Source: Candidatus Ribeiella danica
Lineage (GTDB): Bacteria; Chloroflexota; Chloroflexia; Chloroflexales; Roseiflexaceae
Reading direction: 5' to 3'
Assembly (NCBI GenBank): GCA_016717335.1
Contig: JADKFS010000001.1
Location: 1,240,001 to 1,304,000, forward strand
DNA length: 64,000 nucleotides
This document shows, one piece after another, positions 52,117 through 60,676 of this stretch. The notes beneath the pieces were generated by a model. It was not told where the DNA came from, did not search any database, and saw only the letters and a list, made by a program, of their open reading frames with translations. Position numbers and translations under genes: made by a program. Every line of letters begins with the position of its first letter. The stretch's first letter is position 1.

Positions 52117-53817
52117 CTAGCCGCCGAGCGATTCTTTCGCCGCCTGCAGCACGTCCACCGTGATCAGGCCGTGGCCCTGCTGCGCCGCGTACTTCTCGAC
52201 ATTCTTCTGGACCCGGCCGCGCACGAAGAACGGCACCTTCTTGAGCATCGCCTGCGCCTCGGGCGACCAGACCGGGAGACCGGGAGATCGGGAGGCCGGG
52301 AGATCTGGTGCTTGTCCAATCGCCACTGCGTCGGCAGCGTCCTGTGGCTCCTCGTCTCCTCGTCTCATTGTCTCCTCGTCTGCTTGCCCCTCAGTCGCCC
52401 CATCCTCGTACTCGAGCCCCGCGTCGCCGAACAGGTCGATCAGGTGCTTCTCCATGCCGAGCGTGGCGGTCGTGTAGATCTCGTCCGCCAGCACGTCGGC
52501 GCCGTCGAAGCCGAGGATCGGCCGGTAGCCCAGCAGGTGATTCTCGATGTGCGTCGGCGGGGCGACCACCATGCACGGGATGTCCAGCTTGCGGCAGCTG
52601 TGGCGCTCCATCTGGGTCCCGCAGACCAGGTCGGGCGCCAGATCGGCGATCCGCGCCGCGACGTCCTGGAAGCGATCGGTCACCAGCAAAGCGCCTGGGG
52701 TTTGGGGCTTGGGGCTTGGGGCTTGGACATCTGCTGCGCTCCCAAGTCCCAAATCCCAAATCCCAAGTCCCTCTTCGGGCAGATAGCCCGCCAGCTGCTC
52801 GCGCACCCAGGCGGCCTCGTGCGCCAGGTAGGTCCCGGCGCCGGAGATCTTCATCGCCAGCTCGTCGCGCAGGAACTTGACCATGCCGACGGTGTGGGTC
52901 GCGTCGCCGAACACGAACGCGCTCTTGCTGCTGAAGCTCTCCATGTCGGCCGTGCGCGCGAACCAGGGCACGCCGCTCGGCGCGCTCATCCCATCCAGCG
53001 AGAAGGCGGTCAGCGGCGGCAGCTTGACGGCCGGCCCGCCGGAGCGCGCCCCCACCTCGTTCAGCATCTCGACCAGCCGGTTGAGCCACCTGAGCGTTGG
53101 CTGGACCCCGATCGGCGCGTCCAGCAGCGCGGGCGTGCCGAACTGCTCCTCGAGGTAGCCGGCCGCCTGGCGGCCCAGCTCGCGGTACGGCGCGATGTTC
53201 ACCCAGGCCGCCGGCAGCCGCGCCAGGTCGCCCAGCCCGGCGCCGAGCGGCGCGATCACGTTGAGCCGCACGCCCAGCGTCTGCATGATCCGCCGCAGGC
53301 AGATCACGTCGGTGCGCACGTGGAAGCCCAGCGAGGCCGGCCCGAGGATGTTGACGCTCGGGACCTCGCTGAGCGGCTGCGGGCGCGCGTAGCGCTTGAC
53401 CAGCACCGTGAACAGCCCCTCGGCCGAGAGGATCTCCTGCATCCGGTAGGGGTTGGCGTCGAAGGCCAGCACCTCGGCCGCGGTCCGCGCGCTGTTGGCG
53501 ATCACCTGCAGGTCTTCCTGGAGCAGGATCGTGCTGCAGCTCGCGCAGACCACGATCAGCTCGGGGTGCAGCTTGGCCTCGACCTGCCGGAGCGTCTCGG
53601 GCAGGCGGATCGTGCCCTGCGCCAGGTCGCGCCCGCTGACTACGCTGGTGGTCATCTGCGGGAAGGCGGGCGTGCGCTCCAGCATCGTAAAGATCGGAGT
53701 CACGTAGTCGTCGCCCTGCGGCGCGTGAAACACCGCGTGGACCCCGCGCATGCTATTGGCCACCCGCCCGACGCCGTGGTGGGCCGTGCCTTCGTACATC
53801 CAGAGTGCCAGCCGCAT
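52117..53817 (-). CDS. bchB: Dark protochlorophyllide reductase subunit B, with two in-frame repeat inserts
   Basis: The 566-residue subunit starts MRLALWMYEGTAHHGVGRVA and keeps Asp36 (PQGDDYV), the unusual cluster ligand of BchB, and IVVCASCSTILLQEDL. The C-terminal PCP-reductase-like domain (WSPEAQAMLKKVPFFVRGRVQKNVE) is complete. With BchN it forms the catalytic tetramer. Two inserts raise its length: ~346-376 (LGIWDLGLGSA...SPKPQTPG) and ~474-521 (ADEETMRRGDEEPQD...), the latter just before the C-terminal domain. GGAG precedes the start. Confidence 0.95.
   Translation of the reverse strand: MRLALWMYEGTAHHGVGRVANSMRGVHAVFHAPQGDDYVTPIFTMLERTPAFPQMTTSVVSGRDLAQGTIRLPETLRQVEAKLHPELIVVCASCSTILLQEDLQVIANSARTAAEVLAFDANPYRMQEILSAEGLFTVLVKRYARPQPLSEVPSVNILGPASLGFHVRTDVICLRRIMQTLGVRLNVIAPLGAGLGDLARLPAAWVNIAPYRELGRQAAGYLEEQFGTPALLDAPIGVQPTLRWLNRLVEMLNEVGARSGGPAVKLPPLTAFSLDGMSAPSGVPWFARTADMESFSSKSAFVFGDATHTVGMVKFLRDELAMKISGAGTYLAHEAAWVREQLAGYLPEEGLGIWDLGLGSAADVQAPSPKPQTPGALLVTDRFQDVAARIADLAPDLVCGTQMERHSCRKLDIPCMVVAPPTHIENHLLGYRPILGFDGADVLADEIYTTATLGMEKHLIDLFGDAGLEYEDGATEGQADEETMRRGDEEPQDAADAVAIGQAPDLPASRSPGLPVWSPEAQAMLKKVPFFVRGRVQKNVEKYAAQQGHGLITVDVLQAAKESLGG
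52255..52395. repeat. In-frame 8-bp inverted repeat in bchB near the C-terminal domain
   Basis: GACCGGGAGACCGGGAGATC octamers on one side and CTCCTCGTCTCCTCGTCTCA on the other flank a ~45-nt loop. The segment is open in frame and falls in the linker before the last domain. Confidence 0.8.
52690..52780. repeat. In-frame heptamer inverted repeat in bchB
   Basis: GGGGTTTGGGGCTTGGGGCT and the complementary CCCAAGTCCCAAATCCCAAA enclose a ~20-nt loop. The family is the same as in rnpB P12. It inserts ~30 residues in frame. Confidence 0.85.
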
Positions 53818-53823
53818 AACAGT

Positions 53824-54066
53824 CTCCGGTAGTCAGTAGTCAGTAGTCAGTAGTCAATAGTCAGCACTAAGGGTTCGTAAAAGAATGACGTGACCCAGCG
53901 TCTGTGTCATCCTGAGCGGAGGCCGCAGCCGGAGCGAAGGATCTCTCGCTACTGGACGTTCAAGGGATGCTTCGCTGCGGCTCAGCATGACACTCCCAAG
54001 GTGGCTGAAATAATACATTTGTGAACCCTAAGCTCTGACTACTCACTACTGACTACTGACTACTAA
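53824..54066. repeat. MITE-like element bracketed by heptamer arrays, between bchB and bchN
   Basis: The outer layer is TAGTCAG heptamers on the left (53,829-53,864) and GACTACT on the right (54,036-54,064). Inside are imperfect terminal repeats CTAAGGGTTCGTAAA (53,867) and TTTGTGAACCCTAAG (to 54,032). The core is a palindrome built on GTCATCCTGAGC...GCTCAGCATGAC. That core type is widespread in bacterial genomes. The element lies between two consecutive bch genes without a promoter signature. Confidence 0.7.
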
Positions 54067-55333
54067 TCAGTGGTATAACGCCGGGCATCAGCCCCGCACT
54101 CCAGACCGGGTCGTCGAGCGGGTCGAGCTGGGCGTGGCGCCTGAGCGACTTCGTGAACATGCCCGCCAGCGTGCCCACCCCGGCCCAGCCGTGGATCGGC
54201 ATGAACGCGAACTCGGTGCTCCACTTCGCCACCACGCCCTGCCCGATCAGCGGGTTGGTCGTCGCCATCGCGCTGATCACCAGGTCGGGCCGCAGCTGCG
54301 CGATCGTGTCGAGCTGCCGGTCGAAGTTTGGCTGCTCGACCACCGTGACCCCCTGCAGCGCGGCCAGCTCGCGCGCGTGAAACTTCTTATTAACATAAGT
54401 GGTGCTGCACTCGACGATCTCGCAGCCGGCGTGGCGCAGGAAGCGCGCCAGCGGCAGCTCCATCAGGTTGTCGGCGGTGAACAGCACCCGCTTGCCGCGC
54501 AGCAGGTCGGTGTGCTCCTTGATCCGCTCCCAGGCCTGCGCCTCGCGCTGGCTCAGGTCGAGCCGCTGGCCGAACAGCGCCGCCAGGTCCTCCCAGAACG
54601 CGCGCGTGCCGTCGGGCCCGAACGGGAACAGCGAGGAGAGCAGCGTCGCGCCGCGCTCGCGCGCCAGCCGGCCGGCCACCTTGCCCAGATAGGGCTGCAG
54701 CGGGGCCAGCACGGTGCCGGGGCCGATCGGCGGCAGCTCGTGGAAGTGGCTGGCGGGCAGAAAGCCGGCCACCGGGATGCCAAGCCGCGCAGCCTCGAGC
54801 GCGAAGTCGTCGGCGATCGTGTCGTTGACCGAGCCGAGAAATACCACCCGCCGGTCGTCGGCGGGGGCGGTCGGGCAGAATGGGATCAGCGCCTGCAGCA
54901 CCGAGTCCTCGGCCTGGCTGAAGGTGTACTCCAGCCCGCTGGCCGGCACGAACAGCACCGGCAACTCCGGCGTGCTCAGCCGGTCGGCCAGGCCCTGGAA
55001 CTCGACCTTCATCACCTCGGGCGTGCACGACGACAGCAGAAAGATCACCGAGGGCTTGTGGTCGGCGCGGATCTCATCGATCAGCGCGTCCAGCTCGGGC
55101 TGGCTCTTCGAGAGATCGGCCTCCTCGATCAGCGCGACCCCGAAGCGCGGCCGGGCGAAGATCATCACGCCGAGCGCGTTCTGCAGCAGGTGCGCGCAGG
55201 TGTGCGTGCCCAGAATGAGAAAGAAGCTGTCCTTGATCTTCTGGTACAGCCAGCCCACGCATGTCAGCCCGCAGAAGCTGTGGTAGAGGCCGTCTTCTTT
55301 TTGAATGCTAACCGGGGGCATATCCTCATCCAT
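54053..55333 (-). CDS. bchN: Dark protochlorophyllide reductase subunit N
   Basis: The 426-residue protein has the NB-cluster ligands Cys21 (HSFCGLTC), Cys46 (THTCAHLLQ) and Cys103 (LSSCTPEVM), plus GLEYTFSQAEDSVLQAL and the ending HGWAGVGTLAGMFTKSL. It forms the catalytic tetramer with BchB. The start ATG 55333 follows directly after a heptamer array. The upstream in-frame region to 55,411 is only repeat-derived and is left out. Confidence 0.95.
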   Translation of the reverse strand: MDEDMPPVSIQKEDGLYHSFCGLTCVGWLYQKIKDSFFLILGTHTCAHLLQNALGVMIFARPRFGVALIEEADLSKSQPELDALIDEIRADHKPSVIFLLSSCTPEVMKVEFQGLADRLSTPELPVLFVPASGLEYTFSQAEDSVLQALIPFCPTAPADDRRVVFLGSVNDTIADDFALEAARLGIPVAGFLPASHFHELPPIGPGTVLAPLQPYLGKVAGRLARERGATLLSSLFPFGPDGTRAFWEDLAALFGQRLDLSQREAQAWERIKEHTDLLRGKRVLFTADNLMELPLARFLRHAGCEIVECSTTYVNKKFHARELAALQGVTVVEQPNFDRQLDTIAQLRPDLVISAMATTNPLIGQGVVAKWSTEFAFMPIHGWAGVGTLAGMFTKSLRRHAQLDPLDDPVWSAGLMPGVIPLISSQ

Positions 55334-55414
55334 TTCAGATTGGAGATTGCAGATTGTCGATTGTAGATTGGGCTGGAGCGTCATCTGCAATCTACAATCG
55401 ACAGTCTGCAATCT
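55334..55414. repeat. Inverted heptamer arrays between pucC1 and bchN
   Basis: GGAGATTGCAGATTGTCGAT and ATCTGCAATCTACAATCGAC form a hairpin-capable pair. It has the same heptamers as before bciB and fills the gap completely. Confidence 0.8.
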
Positions 55415-56824
55415 CTACGCAGTCGCCGTGGCTTCCATGCTGCGCACGATATCCTCGTGCGTCAGGCCATGGAACGCGGCCACGCTCACGGCGCGCAGCA
55501 TCCCGACCGCCACCAGCATCACCAGCGCCTCCAGGCCGAAGATCGCCGTGTAGCCGAGCGGCGCGCTCAGCAGCCCGGTCTCGATCAGCAGCGAGTGCAG
55601 GCCGCCGCTGATGATCGACGCGAAGCCCATGCCGAACGCCTGCGCCACGCCCCACAGCCCCATGTACATGCCGGTCGCCCCTGCGAACGTCATCTCCATC
55701 ATCATCGACAGCGCGCCGACATTGTAGGCGCCGGTGCTGATGCCCATGACGATCAGCGCCGGGGTGATCAGCGCGCGCTGGTGCGACACCGCCGCGAGCG
55801 TCAGGACCACTAGGCCGAGCGCCGTGCCGAGCGCGCCGGCGCCGGCCAGCAGCTTCTTCCCGATCGGGAAGATGCCGCTCAGCACGCCCACCAGGATCAT
55901 GCTCGCCAGCACGCCGCCGCCCCAGGTCGAGGTGAACGAGGCCGTCTCGCCGGGCGTCATATTGAACACCTCGCCGCCGAACACCTCCAGGATGGCGTCC
56001 TGGATGAACACGCCGAGGATCGACAGGAACACGAACATGAAGAAGGTGCGCACCTGCGGCTGCTCGCGCACCAGCGCCAGCGCCACCCGCAGCGGGTTGC
56101 CCGGCGGGGTCATCTCGCGCGAGCGGCGGGTCGCCTCCGCCAGCTCGGCCCCCTTCAGCCGGCGCTCGACCCCCAGCAGGCCGAGCAGCGCCGAGCCGAT
56201 CACGATCAGCGGCGTCAGGTTATAGAGCTGCTGCATCGACTCGAGCGTGTAGGTCGGCATCACCACCTTGATGGTGATCGCCGAGGCGATCGTGCTCATG
56301 ATCAGGAAGGTCCACACGACCGAGATCACGCCGCCGCGCGAGCGCTCGTCGGTCACCTCGGCGATCAGCGAGTGGTGCGCGTCGCCGTGCACCGCTATGC
56401 CGATGCCGAAGATGATCAGCAGGCCGAAGCCGGCCAGCACCGCCAGCAGCGAGCCCTGGCCCATCGCCACGCCGAGCCGCGGCAGCGCCAGAAACACTAC
56501 GCTCGTCACCACCGTGCTGGCCAGCAGCATCGGCGTGCGGCGCATGCCCAGGAACGGGTGCCGGTCGGCGAAGCGGCCAAAGACGACCTGGAACGGCGAT
56601 AGGAAGTTGTGCATGCCGGTCATGATCGTGATCAGCACCGCCGCTACGCCTAGCTCCTTGATCGTGACCCGGTTGAAATTGACCGTCAGCAGGGCGAACA
56701 TCCAGCCCACGCCGATCTTCGGCAGCGCCAGCCGTAGCGCGCGGATCACGCCCGCGGCCACGCGTAGGAGCGGGTTGCCAGCCGCGGCGCGGCTGGCCGG
56801 CGGTTGGACCGTGGCAGTATTCAT
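55415..56824 (-). CDS. pucC: PucC/BCH-family major facilitator transporter (first gene of the bch operon)
   Basis: The start is ATG 56824 with GGAAAGGAAA upstream. The in-frame extension to 57,037 lies above the promoter and is rejected. The 469-residue protein has about twelve membrane helices and PucC signatures: NFNRVTIKELGVAAVLITIMTGMHNFLSPFQVVFGRFAD and GMRRTPMLL. It likely helps assemble bacteriochlorophyll into antenna or reaction-centre complexes. It is the first gene behind the operon's only visible promoter, with a homologue further downstream. Confidence 0.88.
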   Translation of the reverse strand: MNTATVQPPASRAAAGNPLLRVAAGVIRALRLALPKIGVGWMFALLTVNFNRVTIKELGVAAVLITIMTGMHNFLSPFQVVFGRFADRHPFLGMRRTPMLLASTVVTSVVFLALPRLGVAMGQGSLLAVLAGFGLLIIFGIGIAVHGDAHHSLIAEVTDERSRGGVISVVWTFLIMSTIASAITIKVVMPTYTLESMQQLYNLTPLIVIGSALLGLLGVERRLKGAELAEATRRSREMTPPGNPLRVALALVREQPQVRTFFMFVFLSILGVFIQDAILEVFGGEVFNMTPGETASFTSTWGGGVLASMILVGVLSGIFPIGKKLLAGAGALGTALGLVVLTLAAVSHQRALITPALIVMGISTGAYNVGALSMMMEMTFAGATGMYMGLWGVAQAFGMGFASIISGGLHSLLIETGLLSAPLGYTAIFGLEALVMLVAVGMLRAVSVAAFHGLTHEDIVRSMEATATA

Positions 56825-56849
56825 AAGCTGTTTCCTTTCCATGTAGAAA

Positions 56850-56910
56850 AGGCGGTCGCCTGGCACATGTAGTTTCGTCTCCGTACTACAGGGGCGGGCG
56901 ACCGCGTGAA
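56850..56910 (-). other. Hairpin in the 5' leader of the bch operon
   Basis: The arms GCGGTCGCC (56,851-56,859) and GGCGACCGC are complementary, with inner GTAGT/ACTAC pairing. The hairpin lies in the ~190-nt leader between the promoter and the pucC start. It may protect the long transcript or regulate translation. Confidence 0.5.
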
Positions 56911-57023
56911 TCGTGGCGAGCGAGGCCGCTCCTGTAGGTGCTTCAGACTCTGCACTACAAGAGTATCTGTGCAATTGTAAAAGGTTTGAACGGCACCCTG
57001 AAAGGTGAAGATTCGGTAATTTG

Positions 57024-57051
57024 AGTATAGCATACATTCAATTGCTTTCAA
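57024..57051 (-). promoter_or_regulatory. Promoter of the 23-kb bch operon
   Basis: On the minus strand TTGAAA (57,051-57,046) and TGCTATACT (ending 57,024) are 16 nt apart. The promoter lies in the most AT-rich stretch of the window (57,000-57,140). The start would be near 57,017. A TTGTGAGG next to the -35 resembles only half a Rex site. Confidence 0.65.
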
Positions 57052-57323
57052 TCCTCACAAAACCTCTAGTTTAGATCCACAATAGCTATGCAGATGAGAA
57101 TTCTTTGTTTTTTCATCACAATCTTTCACGCAAAACCTCCATAAATAGTTTACAAAGACTACGCAACATGCGCGGCGCTGCACACCCCGCCCCTGTCGCC
57201 TCCTTTTACGTGTAGGGTTTTCTCGCGAAGCGGTTCGCTTGTCGGATCATCTTCCCCGTACCGCGGCAAAGAGCGCCAGGGCCTATGCAAGGTCAGCCCT
57301 GGTGGGGGTTCGGGGGTGGCCAG

Positions 57324-57414
57324 GTGCCCTGTGGGTGTCGCCCCGAAGAATCATTGGTATCGGTTCTTGGTGGCAAAGTCGCCAAGAACCGATACCACCT
57401 GGGGTGCAGGGCAC
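57324..57414. other. Large nested inverted repeat in the divergent promoter region
   Basis: The inner perfect arms GGTATCGGTTCTTGG (57,356-57,370) and CCAAGAACCGATACC (57,382-57,396) are enclosed by outer arms GTGCCCTG (57,324) and CAGGGCAC (to 57,414). No T-run follows, so it does not look like a terminator. It is not a copy of the repeat families elsewhere in the window. The rest of 57,052-57,323 shows no gene. Confidence 0.75.
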
Positions 57415-57466
57415 GGTGCAGCGGCCCTGCAAAGAGCGCGCGCGCATAGCTAAAGCGAAGTGGTTG

Positions 57467-57475
57467 TGCTATAAT
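57467..57475 (+). promoter_or_regulatory. Extended -10 promoter (TGCTATAAT)
   Basis: TGCTATAAT lies 40 nt before the gene at 57,515. No -35 hexamer is visible. Confidence 0.6.
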
Positions 57476-57514
57476 TGGTCGTGAATTCCGAGCACACGCG
57501 GAGAATACCACGCT

Positions 57515-58657
57515 ATGTCGCTCTACGTCCCCACCGGAACGCCCCCGTTGATCAGCAGCGCGCTGGCGCAGATCGAGCGGCGCCTACCGGGCGCGGGCGA
57601 GGTGCTGGTTCGCCAGGGGCAGCGCGTTGAGCCCGAAGACGTGATCGCGCGCGCGTTCCTGCCTGGCATCCCCCAGATCGTCAACCTCGCGCGGGCCCTG
57701 TCGATCGCGCCGTCGATGGTCGAGCGCTCCATGAAGCGCGAGGTCGGCAATAAGGTCAACCAGGGCGATCTGCTGGCTCGCTCGAGCCGGCTGGGCGGCC
57801 GCACCTGTATGTCGCCGATCACCGGCAAGATCGTGGCGGTCGACGGCGAGACCGGCTATGTGACGATCTCGCCCGACCCGGCGGTGTACGAGCTGCACGC
57901 CACGGTGCGCGGCCTGGTGATGGAGGTCATCCCCAACTTCGGAGTCCGGATCGAGACCCCGGCGGCGCAGGTCTACGGGGCGTTCGGCCTTGGGCACGAG
58001 CGCTCGGGCGTGCTGCGGCTGCTGGTCACCGACCCATCCGAGCCGATCCGGGCCGAGATGATCGACGCGCGCAGCGCCTACGCGATCATCATCGGCGGGA
58101 GCGGCATCAGCGCCGCCGCGCTGCGGCGGGCCGTCCAGGAGCAGGTCCGCGGCGTGATCGTCGGCGGGGTCGACGAGTCCGAGCTGCGTACCTTCCTCGG
58201 ATGGGGCTCGCTCGGCGCGTGGCGCACCGGCGGCGGCACGTGGCAGCTGCCGGCCGGCAACCAGGAGTATGGCCTGACGCTGGTCGTGACCGAGGGCTTC
58301 GGCGAGCGCCCAATGTCGCTGCCGCTGTTCGAGCTGCTGGCGCTCCACGATCGGCAAGAGGCCCTGATCGAGGGCGTCACCCGGCTGCGCGGGCCGATGC
58401 GGCGCCCGCGCGTCGTCGTCCCGCTCTCCTCGCGCGCCAGCGGTGTCCAGATCGAACCGCCGCGGCCGGCGCTGCGGCCCGGCACCAGCGTGCGCCTGCT
58501 CGACAGCGCCCACCTTGGGCAGGTCGGCCAGGTGCGCGCCGTCTCGTCCGTCCCGCGCCGGCTTCCGTCGCGCGTCCGCACACCCGCGGCCGATATCACG
58601 CTGGAAGACGGCACATCGCTGCTCCTGCCGCACGCCGACATCGAGGTCCTGGGCTGA
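57515..58657 (+). CDS. Conserved-looking protein with barrel domains, function unknown
   Basis: The 380-residue soluble protein has an N-terminal module (GEVLVRQGQRVEPEDVIARAF...VNQGDLLARSSRLGGRTCMSPITGKIVAVDGETGYVTI, ~25-125). It resembles biotinyl/lipoyl-type barrel-sandwich domains but has no modifiable Lys motif. A central Rossmann-like part (AYAIIIGGSGISAAALRRAVQEQVRGVIVGG) and a C-terminal KOW/SH3-like barrel (GTSVRLLDSAHLGQVGQVRAV...LLPHADIEVLG) follow. I cannot assign a function. It is divergent from the bch operon across a 0.5-kb regulatory-looking region. Confidence 0.75.
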   Translation: MSLYVPTGTPPLISSALAQIERRLPGAGEVLVRQGQRVEPEDVIARAFLPGIPQIVNLARALSIAPSMVERSMKREVGNKVNQGDLLARSSRLGGRTCMSPITGKIVAVDGETGYVTISPDPAVYELHATVRGLVMEVIPNFGVRIETPAAQVYGAFGLGHERSGVLRLLVTDPSEPIRAEMIDARSAYAIIIGGSGISAAALRRAVQEQVRGVIVGGVDESELRTFLGWGSLGAWRTGGGTWQLPAGNQEYGLTLVVTEGFGERPMSLPLFELLALHDRQEALIEGVTRLRGPMRRPRVVVPLSSRASGVQIEPPRPALRPGTSVRLLDSAHLGQVGQVRAVSSVPRRLPSRVRTPAADITLEDGTSLLLPHADIEVLG

Positions 58658-58935
58658 TCGAATCGGCGGGATGTCCCGACGGCCACGCTGCCGAGCCAGA
58701 TCACGCGCGAGCCTGCTGAACGCGTGCCGGGCCTGCAGACCCGCACCGGCTCTACCATAGCAGTCGGCAGGAGCCAGTCGGCAGTCAGGCGGATGGCAGC
58801 ACAACGGCATCTCGTTCGTGCAGAGTGGCTCAATGGTTTTGCTCACAGCAATAGTCGGGCGGCTTGAAGAGACGTAGCAGGCAACCAGGTCGCTCTCGAT
58901 CATCCTTTTCAAACAGCGTACTAGAGATCACGATC

Positions 58936-60624
58936 ATGAGTCAGGTCACCGCCCCTCGCAGCCAGCCAATGCTCAACGGCCCGGGCGTTGTTCCTCGCAT
59001 CCTCGTCGTCGACGACGAGCCCTACATGTGCGATGTGTGCATGCGCACGCTCCAGCGCGGCGGCTACCAGGTCGCCGCCACCAGCGACCCGCACGCCGCC
59101 GTGCAGATGCTGCGCGGCGACCAGCGCTTCGACCTGCTGCTGACCGACATCAAGATGCCGGCGATGAGCGGGCTGGAGCTGGCCCTGATCGCACGCGAGC
59201 AGGACCCGGCGATCGCCATCATTGTCATGACCGGCTTCGCGACGATGGAAAACCTGCAGCAATCGGTCCAGCGCGGCATCGCCGACTTCCTCTCGAAGCC
59301 GTTCGAGCTGGATCACCTGCGGCTCGCGGTCGACCAGGCGCTACACAAGCGCACGATCCTGCAGGATAACCTGCGCCTGCAAGCGCTGGAGCAGCTGCTC
59401 GACAGCAGCCAGGCGCTCAGCGCCACGCTTGAGCTGGACGAGGTGGCCGATATCTTGCTGCGGGTCTCGCTGCAGCAGAGCGAGTGCCGCGCGGCCTTTC
59501 TGCTGCTGGCCGAAGATGGGCTTGCGCCCGCCAGGCTGGTGCCCTCGGCCGTCGGCGGCGAGCTGTTCGAGGCCGGCCGGCAGCTGGCGACGCAGGCGAT
59601 CGCCGACCAGCAGATCGCGATCGGCCAGGGCGCGGCGTTCTGCCGGCTCGACGGCGCGGAGCTGGGCCAGGCGCTGGCGGTGCCGCTCCGCGCGCAGGGC
59701 GGCGTCAACGGGGTGCTGCTGCTCTGCGACGACCGGGCGACCGCGTTTCGGCCCGGCGTGCAGGAGACGCTGACGCTGCTGGCGAACCACGCCGGCGCGG
59801 CGCTGCGCAACGCGACTCTGTACGGCGAGCTGGACAAGGCCTACCAGCGCGTGCAAGACCTGGATCGCCTGAAGAGCGAGTTCATCTCGATCGCCTCGCA
59901 CGAGCTGCGCACGCCGCTTTCGATCGTGCTCGGCTACACCATGATGGTGCGCGACCAGAGCGAGAACGAGCCGCGGCTCTACCTCCAGCGTGTGATGGAG
60001 AGCGCCCAGCGGATCAAAGAGATCGTCGACGATATGGTCAGCCTGCGCCACCTCGACACGGGCGAGGAGCAGCTCGCCTCCGACCAGGTAGTCGTCCAGG
60101 ATCTGATCCATACCGCGGTCGAGCGGATCAAGCCGGCCGTGGCCGAGCGCCAGCAGATGATCGCCGCCGAGCTGTCGCAGCCGCCGCTGCAGTTCTTGTG
60201 CGACCATGAAAAAATCCTGCTGATCCTTGGCCACCTGCTCTCGAACGCGGTGCGCTTTACGCCTCACGGCGGGCAGATCGTGGTACGCGCGGCGCTGCAG
60301 CCGGCCGGCCTGCCCGACAGCGGCGGCAGCCGGCTGATCCCGCCGCTGCGCGCGCCGTCGCCGCTGCCGTGGCTGGTGATCGCCGTCCAGGATAATGGGA
60401 TCGGCATCCCGGAGCACGAGCAGGCGCGCATCTTCGACCGATTCTACCAGGTGGCCGACTCGCTCACGCGCGATCACGGCGGCACCGGCCTCGGGCTGGC
60501 GCTGGTGCGCGAGCTGGTGAGCGTACTCGGCGGCACCGTGTGGGTAACGAGCACACACAGGCAGGGCAGCGCGTTCGCCTTCGCGCTGCCCTACCGCCAG
60601 GCGACGGCCGCCGGCGAGCCGTAG
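58936..60624 (+). CDS. Hybrid sensor kinase: receiver - GAF - histidine kinase
   Basis: The 562-residue cytosolic protein begins with a full receiver domain (Asp26, Asp27, phospho-acceptor Asp71, Thr99, Lys121). A GAF domain (~160-300) follows, then HisKA with the phospho-accepting His322 in SIASHELRTPLS and an HATPase_c domain with DNGIGIPEHEQARIFDRFY and GGTGLGLAL. The receiver at the N-terminus suggests that it is itself controlled by another kinase. The ATG 58936 is used because the receiver fold starts ~20 residues on. The REC-Roadblock gene follows 52 bp downstream, probably in one operon. Confidence 0.92.
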   Translation: MSQVTAPRSQPMLNGPGVVPRILVVDDEPYMCDVCMRTLQRGGYQVAATSDPHAAVQMLRGDQRFDLLLTDIKMPAMSGLELALIAREQDPAIAIIVMTGFATMENLQQSVQRGIADFLSKPFELDHLRLAVDQALHKRTILQDNLRLQALEQLLDSSQALSATLELDEVADILLRVSLQQSECRAAFLLLAEDGLAPARLVPSAVGGELFEAGRQLATQAIADQQIAIGQGAAFCRLDGAELGQALAVPLRAQGGVNGVLLLCDDRATAFRPGVQETLTLLANHAGAALRNATLYGELDKAYQRVQDLDRLKSEFISIASHELRTPLSIVLGYTMMVRDQSENEPRLYLQRVMESAQRIKEIVDDMVSLRHLDTGEEQLASDQVVVQDLIHTAVERIKPAVAERQQMIAAELSQPPLQFLCDHEKILLILGHLLSNAVRFTPHGGQIVVRAALQPAGLPDSGGSRLIPPLRAPSPLPWLVIAVQDNGIGIPEHEQARIFDRFYQVADSLTRDHGGTGLGLALVRELVSVLGGTVWVTSTHRQGSAFAFALPYRQATAAGEP

Positions 60625-60676
60625 GGACCAGGCAGCAGTTGCTTCGAACGAGGTTTCGGAAAGGCAAAGAGGACTC

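Noticed and set aside
57046..57060. Rex operator at the bch operon promoter
   Set aside because: TTGTGAGG matches only the left half-site. The right half (GAAAGCAA) does not fit the consensus.
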